From: Catellatospora methionotrophica
GTDB taxonomy: Bacteria > Actinomycetota > Actinomycetes > Mycobacteriales > Micromonosporaceae
DNA: 64,000 bases
NCBI RefSeq assembly: GCF_011297335.1
Contig: NZ_JAAOTJ010000018.1
Coordinates: 1 to 64,000 of the forward strand
Direction: 5' to 3'
Each line of letters starts with the position of its first letter. Position 1 is the stretch's first letter. This document shows, in pieces, positions 33,786 to 42,031 of this stretch. The translations under genes and the position numbers were made by a program. Under the pieces are notes generated by a model. That model saw nothing but the letters and a program-made list of their open reading frames with translations, made no database searches and was not told where the DNA came from.

Positions 33786-34444
33786 TGCGCCTCGATCGTC
33801 AACAGGTGCTTGTCCTCCCCGCCGATGTGGATCGCGGCGGCGCGGTCCTCGGCGGTGAGCGTCTTCTGGTTGTCCTCGGGGACCAGCACGATGGTGCGCG
33901 CCACCGCCATCTTCATCAGCGCCGCGTCGACCTCGGCGGCGGACACCCCGGACAGCTCCTTACGCAGGTCGGTGAGGCTGACCCAGGCCTGCGGCGCGTC
34001 GGCGAGCTTGTCGTACGCGACGCGCACCCGCTTCTCCAGCCCGCGCTTGACCACCGGCTTGACCTTGACGACCGGCTGCGGGACAGGCGGCGCGGTGCTG
34101 GCCGTGAACAGGTCGGGCAGGCTCAGCTCGGCCCGGCGCAGGTACCGGTCCACGGCCCCGAGCAGCGCGTGCAGCGCCGGGTACGCGGGTCCCGCGCCCT
34201 TGACGAAATCCGAGGTCAGTTCCTCCTTGCACTGCGCCCAGCCCTTGTCGGTCAGCTCGTGCACCAGCGCGCCCTTGACTCCCTTGCGCTTGGTGGCGAA
34301 GCCGTTCTCGACCAGGGCACGGCTGTCCGCCCCCTGGATCGAGAAGCCTTCATAGCGCTCCCGCAGCTCGGTGTTGGAGACTTCACGGGCCTCCGACATC
34401 AGCAGCAGCAGGCACGCCTTCTCCGAGGGCTTGAGCTTGGTCAT
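33782..34444 (-). CDS. Probable DNA-binding adaptor with two winged-helix-like regions
   Basis: A 220-residue soluble protein. Residues 1-75 (LKPSEKACLLLLMSEAREVSNTELRERYEGFSI...) and about 130-200 (DKLADAPQAWVSLTDLRKELSGVSAAEVDAALMKMAVARTIVLVPEDN) each read like a winged helix, separated by a Pro/Val-rich linker. No catalytic motif is visible. The ATG at 34444 overlaps the stop of the DUF559 gene (ATGA), and its own stop overlaps the ATPase GTG start (GTGA), so it is made in fixed ratio with both. It is probably a specificity or adaptor subunit. The family is not recognised. Confidence 0.7.
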   Translation of the reverse strand: MTKLKPSEKACLLLLMSEAREVSNTELRERYEGFSIQGADSRALVENGFATKRKGVKGALVHELTDKGWAQCKEELTSDFVKGAGPAYPALHALLGAVDRYLRRAELSLPDLFTASTAPPVPQPVVKVKPVVKRGLEKRVRVAYDKLADAPQAWVSLTDLRKELSGVSAAEVDAALMKMAVARTIVLVPEDNQKTLTAEDRAAAIHIGGEDKHLLTIEAQ

Positions 34445-35586
34445 CTGTTCTCCTTGTGCGCGTCGGTGCGTCGGGATCGGAGGTACTGCTCCAGGTGTGC
34501 CAGCACCTGGCCGCGTTCGTGGAGCACCTGGTCGTTGGTGAACCGCAGCACGGCGAAGCCGTCGAGCTGCAGCAGCACGTCGCGGCGGCGGTCGTGGGCG
34601 AACTTGTGGGGTCCCCGGTGCTCGTCGCCGTCGATCTCCACGGCGCACCGCTCGTCGGGCCAGACCAGGTCGATGACGTAGTGCGGACGGGCCGGGTAGC
34701 GGCGGTTCCAGCTCCGGCCGACGGCCCAGGCCGCCTCTACCAGGGCCGCCTCCAGCGCGGTCTCGGCGGCGCTGTCCGCTCGCGGGCGTCCTTCGACGGG
34801 CGGGAAGGTCAGCGTCGCCGGAGCCGGGCCGGGTCCAGCTCCGGGTCCCTCGGTGACGGTCGCGGCCAGCGCGGCGACGTGCTCGGGCAGCCGCACCGGG
34901 TGGACGGTGACCGGTCCCGCCGCGGGCAGCTCGCCGCCGGTCAGCCACACCGCGAAGCCGCCGTGCGCGGCCAGCCAGTCACCGGCGGCGGCCAGCGCCC
35001 GCTGCTGCGGGACCGCGAGCACGCCGGGCACCTCGACCAGCAGCGCCACGTACGGGCGCCGGTAGCTCTCCCCGAGCACCCGGGCCAGCCCGGTGGCCCG
35101 CACCTCGGGCGCGAACCGGCCCGCGATCGGCCGCCGCCGCGGCACCGGCCCGGCCTGGTCGTCCTCCGCCCACCCGTCCGGGCCGACCGAGGAGGTGGGG
35201 GTGACGGTGGTGGCCACGCGACGCCTGTCCGGTAGCGCGCGCAGCGCCTGCTCGGCCAGGTCGGCCAGGAACGGCCCGAAGTGGCGGGTCGTGGCCGCGA
35301 CTTCGGCGGCCAGTGCCCGGACCGCGGGCACGCCCGCCCCGCCGGGTCCTTCGAGGTGCTCGGCCGTGGGCAGCCAGGCGGGGAACAGCCTGAGGGCGGC
35401 TGTCTCCAGCTCGTCCAGGGCGCACGCGACGACCTCGGCGGCGGCTGCCGAGACGGGCGGGCGGAAGGTCAGCACCGCGGGTGCGTCCTCGGGCAGCGGG
35501 CTCATTGCCAGCTCGATCATCTCCGTGGACGCGCCCCGCAGGCGGGTGACCCGGCCTGCGGATGACTGCGTCCAATGTGGCGTCAT
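34441..35586 (-). CDS. DUF559-type protein with PD-(D/E)XK-like C-terminus
   Basis: A 381-residue protein, first gene of the operon. Its C-terminal 100 residues match DUF559, a family related to Vsr-type nucleases: YVIDLVWPDERCAVEIDGDEH gives the D...E-x-D/E metal-site pattern, then HDRRRDVLLQLDGFAVLRFTND. The first 260 residues are of unknown fold. A nuclease that acts with the dual ATPase is the simplest hypothesis. The ATG at 35586 (MTPHWTQ) is chosen; other in-frame starts lie upstream and downstream (MIELAMSPL at about 35520). A frameshifted pseudogene lies just upstream. Confidence 0.72.
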   Translation of the reverse strand: MTPHWTQSSAGRVTRLRGASTEMIELAMSPLPEDAPAVLTFRPPVSAAAAEVVACALDELETAALRLFPAWLPTAEHLEGPGGAGVPAVRALAAEVAATTRHFGPFLADLAEQALRALPDRRRVATTVTPTSSVGPDGWAEDDQAGPVPRRRPIAGRFAPEVRATGLARVLGESYRRPYVALLVEVPGVLAVPQQRALAAAGDWLAAHGGFAVWLTGGELPAAGPVTVHPVRLPEHVAALAATVTEGPGAGPGPAPATLTFPPVEGRPRADSAAETALEAALVEAAWAVGRSWNRRYPARPHYVIDLVWPDERCAVEIDGDEHRGPHKFAHDRRRDVLLQLDGFAVLRFTNDQVLHERGQVLAHLEQYLRSRRTDAHKENR

Positions 35587-35701
35587 GCCCTGAGATCTCC
35601 CAGCTGCGACTCCTGGTGATTCTGTCGCTGCACTGGGTAGACGGCAACCGGACATTCGGCCCGAGACAACGCTGTCGGGCCGCGAAGACTGCCGGTTCGT
35701 C

Positions 35702-36119
35702 CTATCCCGATCCCCCGGACAGTTGCCCGATCAGGGTGCGCGACCACGACTCGGCCAGGGACGGCTCGCCGTTCATCGCACGTACCAGCGCCCGGCGGGT
35801 GCGCATCGAACGACCGAGGTCGACCAGCGCGAAGGCCTCGGCCAGTGCCTGGCGGGTCTGCTCGTCCCGCTGCGGGCCGGGCGTGTCGGCCAGCCAGTGC
35901 CGGGCCGGAACGTCCGGGTCAGCTTGACCTGTTCATTGCCGAGGAAGCACCAGACGTCGTTGTCGAGCGACACGTTGCACACCGCCCGCGCGGGCAGTTC
36001 GCGGGTCCACCGGCGTACCCCAGGGACGGCGGGGTGGGCCCGTCGATCAGGCAGCCGGCCAGTCGCAGGTGACCACATCCCAGCGGAAGGGCAGGTTCGG
36101 CGTGGACACGCCGGTCATC
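35702..36119 (-). pseudogene. Frameshifted hypothetical gene
   Basis: A coding-quality sequence is split over three frames. The first piece starts at the ATG at 36119 (MTGVSTPNLPFRWDVVTCDW) and hits a TGA after 23 codons. The next frame carries RELPARAVCNVSLDNDVWCFLG and 'NEQVKLTRTFRP'. The last carries ARHWLADTPGPQRDEQTRQA through LGRSMRTRRALVRAMNGEP and ends at the TAG at 35702-35704. Joined, they give a protein of about 135 residues. I do not recognise the family. At least two indels make it a pseudogene, or possibly sequencing errors. It accounts for most of the gap between the DUF559 gene and the M23 gene; 35587-35701 and 36120-36160 hold nothing else I can support. Confidence 0.6.
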
Positions 36120-36160
36120 GCAGGGGGTGGCCGGGGCACCGCATCCGGTAATCCGGCGGC

Positions 36161-36865
36161 TCAGGAGCCGTAGACCTCTTCGAGTTCGAGTTCGAAGTCG
36201 ACGCCGTGCTTCTTGAACCAGGTCATCGGGTCGTGTGCGACGCCGTCGACGTGGATCTCCAGGTGCAGGTGGGTGCCGTAGGAGTAGCCGGTGTTGCCGG
36301 TCAGGCCGATGACGTCCCCGGCCTGCACCCGGTCACCGGGCTTGACCAGCACCCGGCTGGAGTGCCCGTACAGGGTCTGCAGGCCGTGCCCGTGGTCGAC
36401 CATGATCGAGTTGCCGTAGCCGCCGTTCCAGCCGGCCTGTACCACCACGCCCCCGCGCACCGCCATGTACGGCGTGCCCTCGGGCAGCCCGGCCAGGTCG
36501 AGCCCGCGGTGCGGCCGCCCCCAGCGCATGCCGTAGCGGGAGCTGAGCGTGTAGTCGTGCAGCGGCAGCACCCACGCGTCGGGGGCTCCCTGACTGAAGG
36601 ACGTGCTGAGCTGGCGGTCGCCGCGGTTGGGGCGGGCGGCGATGTCACCGCGTGCGGACTCGGCGTACGCCGCCAGGTGGTCGCCGCCGGGGTCGGCCTT
36701 GGCGTCGGGCACGACGGCCGCCGCGCCGAAGGCGACGATCCCCGCACCGGCGGCAGCGGTGGCCAGCACCGTGACGTATCTGCTGCGCGACGGTGTGCCC
36801 GCACGACGCCGCCCGCAATAGCGGTCGGCCTCCCTGACCAGCTCTGGCCGATAGCGCACGACCAC
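36161..36865 (-). CDS. M23-family metallopeptidase (LytM-like)
   Basis: A 234-residue membrane-anchored peptidoglycan hydrolase. A short cytoplasmic tail is followed by one helix (residues about 29-52, YVTVLATAAAGAGIVAFGAA). Residues about 100-220 are the peptidase domain with zinc ligands His119 and Asp123 (RPHRGLDL) and the HLHLE motif (His199, His201), as in LytM. The GTG at 36865 gives MVVRYRPEL; a second GTG 6 nt downstream is equally possible. It probably cleaves cross-link peptides or acts as an activator. The gene stands alone, with an AT-rich promoter region before it. Confidence 0.9.
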   Translation of the reverse strand: MVVRYRPELVREADRYCGRRRAGTPSRSRYVTVLATAAAGAGIVAFGAAAVVPDAKADPGGDHLAAYAESARGDIAARPNRGDRQLSTSFSQGAPDAWVLPLHDYTLSSRYGMRWGRPHRGLDLAGLPEGTPYMAVRGGVVVQAGWNGGYGNSIMVDHGHGLQTLYGHSSRVLVKPGDRVQAGDVIGLTGNTGYSYGTHLHLEIHVDGVAHDPMTWFKKHGVDFELELEEVYGS

Positions 36866-37002
36866 ACCCTTCGGTCACGTCGGGCGCCGGTCGGTCCGGA
36901 GCCCCTTCTCGGCGAGTCGCCGGGGATGGCACTGCTGGACAACCTAACCAAATCGGGCACTAGACACAAGTCACTAAGTATGCCAAAAATGCTTCATAAA
37001 CC
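36866..37002. promoter_or_regulatory. AT-rich promoter region of the M23 gene
   Basis: The 137-base gap is AT-rich between about 36937 and 37002, a clear contrast with neighbouring DNA, and lies upstream of the M23 gene on the minus strand. It also carries the 3' end of the zincin-like gene. I could not fix the -35 and -10 boxes with confidence. Confidence 0.35.
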
Positions 37003-37734
37003 CTAAAGCGACTCACGTTCCGCTGCTGCCCATCGATAACGCAGGCCCTTCGTCAGGTAGGCGCGCGGGTTCGGGTCGACGTGCCGAGCCCAGGCCGGTT
37101 TGCGCTCGCCGCGCAGCTGGGCGTACACCGCCAGCGCATAGCCGAAGGTCCGCTCGCTCAGGTAGCCCAGCGAACTGGTCCGCCAGCCACCCGCGTGGCC
37201 GGTGTACCGGAACGCGGCGTTGGCGTTGAAGATGCCCAGCCCGAAGTAGACGGTCAGCAGGTCGGTCAGCTGCTCCTCGTCGGCGCGCACCCCGATGCGG
37301 CCCTCGCCGATCAGCCGCTCGTGGCCGAGTTCGTGCGCGATGGTCGCGACCAGCGCCATCGGGTCGGCGGCCTGCGCCGCACTCACCGAGATGACCCCGC
37401 GCCCGTTGCGGCGCACGTACTCCCCCGCCGCCCCGGCGAAGCGCTGCCCGAACGCGGGCAGGCTCGCCAGGAGTTCCTGCTCCGCGGGGTCGGCCGCCTC
37501 GTACACGAAGTCGACGCGGGCCGGGTCGACACCCATGTGCGCGCACAGCATGCCGAACACCTGGCGCACATCGCTCTCGGTGCCCGCGTACGCGCCGGGA
37601 AAGAACTCGTCAGTGGGCAGAATCACCGGCCCGTGCAGACGATTCGCGCCGAACTCGGCGCCGAGCCAGCCCAGCGACGCCTCCACCCACTGGGCCGCTT
37701 CCGGATCGATCGGGCATTTCGGCTTGCCCCACAT
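37003..37734 (-). CDS. Hypothetical protein with HELGH zincin-like motif
   Basis: A 243-residue protein without a signal peptide. The central segment LVATIAHELGHERLIGEGRIG contains HExxH, the zinc-binding core of metallopeptidases, and an Asp/Glu-rich run (RADEEQLTDLLTVYFG) follows 18 residues later, where a third ligand is expected. The first 100 residues are of unknown fold. It could be a cytosolic metalloprotease of a rare family. AGGAGG lies 9 nt before the ATG at 37734. The downstream neighbour on the same strand is the M23 gene, about 138 nt away, probably in a separate unit. Confidence 0.7.
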   Translation of the reverse strand: MWGKPKCPIDPEAAQWVEASLGWLGAEFGANRLHGPVILPTDEFFPGAYAGTESDVRQVFGMLCAHMGVDPARVDFVYEAADPAEQELLASLPAFGQRFAGAAGEYVRRNGRGVISVSAAQAADPMALVATIAHELGHERLIGEGRIGVRADEEQLTDLLTVYFGLGIFNANAAFRYTGHAGGWRTSSLGYLSERTFGYALAVYAQLRGERKPAWARHVDPNPRAYLTKGLRYRWAAAERESL

Positions 37735-37948
37735 GGTCGATCGCCTCCTGTTCTCGGTGCGGCGCGCAGGATAGCGTGCCCGCGCCAGTCCCCGGGACCT
37801 CGTTCAGCGAAAGCACAGAAACCCGACGCACGATGGCCGCGCTTCACCCGAAACCGCAGAGCCCCGTCGCCGTTGTCTCGATTGATTACGGGGGTTTGGC
37901 CCGCGGTGGCATCGGGAAGCAACGATGCACCGAGACAGTGGAGGCATG

Positions 37949-38320
37949 ATGGCAACGCTGGAAGGCACGCTCGACAAGGCACAGCTCGGCGTGCTGCTGA
38001 AGGCCCGCTACGACGAGACCGCCGAGCAGCTGCGAGTGCAGAGCGAGTCCGTCCGGCAGTTGCGGCGCTCCGGCGACCAGGGCCCCGGCGACGTCGCCGA
38101 CGCGGGCACCATGGTCTCCGACACCGAGCAGCAGGACCTGCTCACCGCGGCCCTCGACGACCACATGCGCAAGCTGACCGACGCGCTCGCCCGGTTCGAG
38201 AGCGGCGCGCTGGGCACCTGCGACAGCTGCGGGCAGGAGATCCCGCTCGCACGCATGGAGATCATGCCCTGGTCGACCCACTGCGTGAAGTGCCAGGCGG
38301 CCGCCGAGCGCTGGCGCTGA
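37949..38320 (+). CDS. DksA/TraR-type zinc finger protein
   Basis: A 123-residue protein with an N-terminal coiled-coil hairpin (LGVLLKARYDETAEQLRVQSESVRQL ... LLTAALDDHMRKLTDALARFESG) and a C-terminal four-cysteine zinc finger, CDSCGQ ... CVKCQA, typical of DksA/TraR proteins that reach the RNA polymerase secondary channel. Actinobacterial relatives may modulate stringent-type responses; the acidic tip residues needed for that were not clearly found. GGAGG precedes the ATG at 37949; an ATG 3 nt earlier is possible. It is convergent with the ABC ATPase gene, across a strong terminator. Confidence 0.87.
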   Translation: MATLEGTLDKAQLGVLLKARYDETAEQLRVQSESVRQLRRSGDQGPGDVADAGTMVSDTEQQDLLTAALDDHMRKLTDALARFESGALGTCDSCGQEIPLARMEIMPWSTHCVKCQAAAERWR

Positions 38321-38333
38321 CCGCCCCCGACAT

Positions 38334-38364
38334 GAAGGCCCGCCCCTCACCGGGGCGGGCCTTC
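38334..38364. terminator. Bidirectional 13-bp hairpin terminator
   Basis: Arms 38334-38346 and 38352-38364 are perfectly complementary over 13 bp with a 5-nt loop. It separates the DksA-type gene from the convergent ABC ATPase gene. Confidence 0.85.
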
Positions 38365-38372
38365 GCCATCGG

Positions 38373-39881
38373 TCAGGCTGCGGCGGGCGCGGCGTGGATG
38401 AGCCGGATGACGCGCTGGCTGACCGTGTCGTAGTCGTGGTCGTTGGGCAGCTCGCCGCGTACGGCCGCCTCGCCCATCACCACGATCCGGTCGGCCAGCG
38501 TGACGACCTCGGGCAGGTCCGACGAGATGAGCAGGATGGCCATGCCCTGTCCGGCCAGCCGGGCGATCAGCTCGTGGAACGCGGCCTTGGTGCGCACGTC
38601 GATGCCGACGGTGGGCTCGTCGACGATGAGGATGTCGCAGCTGGCGGCCAGCCACTTGGCGAGGCTGACCTTCTGCTGGTTGCCGCCGGACAGCTGCCCG
38701 GCGAGCTGGGTCGGCGAGGCGGCGCGGATGCCGAGCAGCCTGGTGTACTCGGCGACGACGTCGCGTTCGGCCTTGTCGCCGATGAGGCCGAAGCGGGCCA
38801 GCCGCCGCCACACGGTCACCCCGACGTTGCGGGTGATCGGCTGCTCCAGGAACAGGCCCTCGCCCTTGCGGTCCTCGGGCACGTAGCCGATGCGGTGGCG
38901 GCGCAGCGCCTGCCCGACGTCGCGGATGCGCACCGGCACGCCGTGCACCCGGACCTCGCCGCCGGTGATCTCGTCCAGGCCGAGCAGCGCCTTGGCCAGC
39001 TCGGTGCGGCCCGCGCCGACCAGGCCGTACAGGCCGAGGATCTCGCCGCGGGCCACGCGCAGGCTGACGTCGCGGTGGCCGTGGCGGGTGCTGAGCCCGG
39101 CCAGCTCCAGCGCCGGGGTCGCGTCGCGGTCCACGGTGCGGGCGGCGAGTTCGACCGAGGCGTACGCCCGGCCGACCATCAGGTCCACGATCTCGTCGCG
39201 GGTGTATCCGGACAGCGGCTGCGCCTGCGCCACGCTGCGCCCGTCGCGCAGCACGGTGACCGTGTCGGCGACGGCGAACACCTCTTCGAGCTTGTGGCTG
39301 ACCAGCACGACGGCGTGGCCGGTGGCGGTCAGTTTGCGCACGATGGCGTAGAGCCGGTCGGCCTCGTCGCCGGTCAGCGACGCCGTCGGCTCGTCGAGCA
39401 GCAGCACCCGGGTGTCCACCGACAGCGCCTTGGCGATCTCGACCAGTTGCGCCTGCGCCACCGACAGCTCCGCGACTTTCGTGTCCGGGTCCAGGTCGAG
39501 GTCGAGCAGGTCAAGGCACCGGCGGGACTGCTCGCGCATCCGGGCCCGGTCGACCATGCCCAGCCGGTTCGGCAGGTGCTGCAGGGCGATGTTCTCCGCG
39601 ATGGAGAACTCGGGCACCAGGTTGCGTTCCTGGTGCACCACGCCGATGCCCGCGTGCAGCGCTTCGAGCGGGCTGGCGAAGTGCATGTCGCGGCCGTCGA
39701 GCACGACCCGCCCGGCGTCGGGGCGGTAGACCCCGGTCAGGAGCTTGACCAGGGTGCTCTTGCCCGCGCCGTTCTCGCCGAGCAGGGCGTGCACGCTGCC
39801 TGCGGCCAGTGTCAGGGTCGCGCCGTCGAGCGCGCGTACGCCCGGGAAGGATTTGGTCAGGCCCTCGGCCAGCAGCATCAT
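38373..39881 (-). CDS. CUT2 sugar ABC transporter ATP-binding protein (RbsA/XylG-like)
   Basis: A 502-residue cytosolic ATPase with two fused nucleotide-binding domains, as in ribose/xylose CUT2 importers. The first has Walker A GENGAGKST at 35-43, signature 'LSVAQAQLVEIAKAL' and Walker B 'LLLDEPTASL'. The second has a degenerate Walker A (LVGAGRTELAKAL), as usual in this family, and signature 'SGGNQQKVSLAKWLA'. It is the last gene of the operon binding protein-permease-permease-ATPase and overlaps the second permease by 4 nt (ATGA). Confidence 0.95.
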   Translation of the reverse strand: MMLLAEGLTKSFPGVRALDGATLTLAAGSVHALLGENGAGKSTLVKLLTGVYRPDAGRVVLDGRDMHFASPLEALHAGIGVVHQERNLVPEFSIAENIALQHLPNRLGMVDRARMREQSRRCLDLLDLDLDPDTKVAELSVAQAQLVEIAKALSVDTRVLLLDEPTASLTGDEADRLYAIVRKLTATGHAVVLVSHKLEEVFAVADTVTVLRDGRSVAQAQPLSGYTRDEIVDLMVGRAYASVELAARTVDRDATPALELAGLSTRHGHRDVSLRVARGEILGLYGLVGAGRTELAKALLGLDEITGGEVRVHGVPVRIRDVGQALRRHRIGYVPEDRKGEGLFLEQPITRNVGVTVWRRLARFGLIGDKAERDVVAEYTRLLGIRAASPTQLAGQLSGGNQQKVSLAKWLAASCDILIVDEPTVGIDVRTKAAFHELIARLAGQGMAILLISSDLPEVVTLADRIVVMGEAAVRGELPNDHDYDTVSQRVIRLIHAAPAAA

Positions 39882-40894
39882 GACGACCTCCGGGAGAGCT
39901 TGGCCCGGATCGCGCCGGACAGCACCACGCCGAGCACGACCGCGCCGACGATGAGGTCGACCCAGCGCCGGTTGATGGCGAACTGGGCCTGCGCGACGTC
40001 GACCAGGCGCACGATGAACGCGGCCAGGCAGGTGCCCAGCACGCTGACCACGCCGCCGGCCAGCGCGACGCCGCCGATGATCGGCGCGGCGAAGCTGGGC
40101 AGCAGTAGGTCGTCGCCGATGGTGGCGTTGACCGAGCCGGACTGGGCCAGGGTCAGCACCGCGGCGACCCCGGCCAGCAGCCCGGACAGGGCGTGCGCGA
40201 GCACGATGGACCGGTCGTTGGACACCCCCGACAGCCGGGCCGCGAACGGGCTGCCGCCGCTGGCCAGCAGGTGGCGTCCGGGCACGGTGCGGGCGAAGAA
40301 GAACCAGACCATGGCGGCGACCGCGCAGGCGATCAGGAACACCACCGGCAGCCCGAGCACCGAAGCCTGCCCGAGCTCGGCGAGCCCGGCGGAGTAGTCC
40401 TGGTAGGTGCCGGGGCCGTTGACGCCGTAGCGCAGCCCGTCGATGATCGTCATGGTCGCCAGGGTCACGATGAACGCGTTGATCCTGGTGAACACGACCA
40501 GCAGGCCGTTGCCCAGACCGACGGCCGCGCCGAGCAGCATCGCCCCGGCCACCGCGAGCGGGGCGGGCAGCCCGGCCTCCAGCATGGCCCAGGCGGCGAC
40601 CATGGCGCAGAAGCCGGTGAGCACGCCGACCGACAGGTTCATCTGGCCGATGGCCAGCACCACCATCTGCGCCAACCCGATGATCATCGGTACGGCGAGG
40701 AAGCGGAAGAACGCCGCGAGGGTGCCCGCGGACAGCATGTTGCCGTCGGTGGTCAGCGTCAGCGCCACGAAGCCGATGACGGCGAGGGTGACCAGGGTGA
40801 ACTCGGAGGTGCGCACGGTGCGCCGCAGCCTGCTCGGGGGTGCGGCGGGCGGGCCGGCGGGCCGGGTCGTGGTGGTCTCGACGGTGCTGGTCAT
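39878..40894 (-). CDS. CUT2 sugar ABC transporter permease 2 (RbsC-like)
   Basis: A 338-residue permease with about 9-10 helices. It has the conserved 'AQMVVLAIGQMNLSVG' and 'FIVTLATMTIIDGLRYGVNG' segments of the RbsC/XylH family, and a Pro-rich cytoplasmic N-terminus. It pairs with the preceding permease gene as a heterodimer. The ATG at 40894 overlaps the TGA of the upstream permease. Confidence 0.93.
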   Translation of the reverse strand: MTSTVETTTTRPAGPPAAPPSRLRRTVRTSEFTLVTLAVIGFVALTLTTDGNMLSAGTLAAFFRFLAVPMIIGLAQMVVLAIGQMNLSVGVLTGFCAMVAAWAMLEAGLPAPLAVAGAMLLGAAVGLGNGLLVVFTRINAFIVTLATMTIIDGLRYGVNGPGTYQDYSAGLAELGQASVLGLPVVFLIACAVAAMVWFFFARTVPGRHLLASGGSPFAARLSGVSNDRSIVLAHALSGLLAGVAAVLTLAQSGSVNATIGDDLLLPSFAAPIIGGVALAGGVVSVLGTCLAAFIVRLVDVAQAQFAINRRWVDLIVGAVVLGVVLSGAIRAKLSRRSS

Positions 40895-41934
40895 GCCGGG
40901 ACCCCCCGCCGCTCGGCGAGCACGTGCCGCACCCGGTCCAGCGACAGCGCGGCCAGCAGGACCAGGCCGATGTAGAGCTTGAGCTCGTCGACCTGGAACT
41001 GCAGCAGGTTCAGGCCCTTGTAGATGACCTGGGTGATGGCGGTGCCGAGCACCGTGCCGAGCACGCTGACCGCGCCGCCGACCAGCAGCGTGCCGCCGAG
41101 CACCGGGGCCAGGAACGACGGCAGCAGGAAGCCGTCGCCGACCCCGGCGGAGAAGGAGCCGTTGTTGGCCGACAGCAGGAACCCGGCGAGCCCGGCGAGC
41201 AGCCCGGACAGGGCGTGCGCCTGGATGGTGCGCAGCCGCACCGGGATGCCGGACAGCTGCGCGGCCTTGGCGTTGGAACCGGCCATCAGCACCTCGCGGC
41301 CGGTGCGCGACCACCGGAACAGCAGGCCCACCACCAGCACCGCGATGAGCGCGATCGGGGCGAGCAGCGGGATCTCCGGCCCGCACACGTCGCCGGCGCA
41401 GTAGTCGGCGAAGGTGTCGGTGCGCAGCGCGGACATGCCCGCGGGCAGGCCGTTGAAGGCGACGCCGTCGGTGAACGTGGCGTACAGCAGCGAGACCAGG
41501 CCGATCAGGGCGAAGTCCAGGGCCAGGGTGACCACGAACGAGTTGACCCCGGTGTGGGCGATGATGAGCCCGGCGAGCGCGCCGAGCAGCGCGCCCATGG
41601 CCAGTCCCCCGGCCAGCGCCAGGATCAGCGGGGCGTCGAGGCGGTCGTGCAGCAGTCCGGAGGCGAAGGCGCTCATCGCGGCCATGCGGCCCACGGCCAT
41701 GTTCATGTGGCCCAGGGAGAGCACGGCGAGCTGGGAGAGCCCGACGACGGCGTACACGCTGATGTCGGCCTGCATGGGCACCAGCGTCAGCTGGGTGTTG
41801 AGGAAGGCGGGCCGCAGTGTGGTGAACAGCGCGATCAGCGCGATCAGCAGCACGACGAGCCCGATCCGGGGGTTGGCCCACAGCGGCAGGCGCGCGGGCG
41901 GCGGCTGCTCGGGGGTGGTGTCCTCTTGCTTCAC
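40891..41934 (-). CDS. CUT2 sugar ABC transporter permease 1 (RbsC-like)
   Basis: A 347-residue permease. It carries LSQLAVLSLGHMNMAVGRMAAMSAF and NSFVVTLALDFALIGLVSLLY, and a short Pro-rich N-terminus. The GTG at 41934 is set by a GGAGAG ribosome-binding site; an earlier ATG would read into a Pro/Arg-rich non-coding-like stretch. Between this gene and the binding-protein gene lies a 14-bp hairpin that could lower permease expression relative to the binding protein. Confidence 0.92.
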   Translation of the reverse strand: MKQEDTTPEQPPPARLPLWANPRIGLVVLLIALIALFTTLRPAFLNTQLTLVPMQADISVYAVVGLSQLAVLSLGHMNMAVGRMAAMSAFASGLLHDRLDAPLILALAGGLAMGALLGALAGLIIAHTGVNSFVVTLALDFALIGLVSLLYATFTDGVAFNGLPAGMSALRTDTFADYCAGDVCGPEIPLLAPIALIAVLVVGLLFRWSRTGREVLMAGSNAKAAQLSGIPVRLRTIQAHALSGLLAGLAGFLLSANNGSFSAGVGDGFLLPSFLAPVLGGTLLVGGAVSVLGTVLGTAITQVIYKGLNLLQFQVDELKLYIGLVLLAALSLDRVRHVLAERRGVPA

Positions 41935-41992
41935 TGCACTCTCCGGGGGTGGGGCGCGCCCCGGCCGCGTGGGGGTGGGGCCGGGGCGCGGA

Positions 41993-42028
41993 GCCGTCGG
42001 CCGGGGCCCGCTCGCCCCGGCCGACGGC
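41993..42028. terminator. Attenuating 14-bp hairpin between binding protein and permease genes
   Basis: Arms 41993-42006 and 42015-42028 pair perfectly over 14 bp with an 8-nt loop, 3 nt after the binding-protein stop. Partial termination or 3' protection here would make the binding protein more abundant than the permeases, as in many ABC operons. Confidence 0.65.
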
Positions 42029-42031
42029 CGT

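Noticed and set aside
29457-34355. A 1632-codon plus-strand open frame
   Set aside because: It is antisense to trpB and the dual-ATPase operon, low in complexity (Arg/Gln/Gly/His), and has no domain. It is a shadow caused by high GC.
30639-36119. An integrated mobile element carrying the dual-ATPase operon
   Set aside because: No integrase, transposase, tRNA-linked att repeats or clear base-composition change was found; trpBA and an M23 gene flank it.
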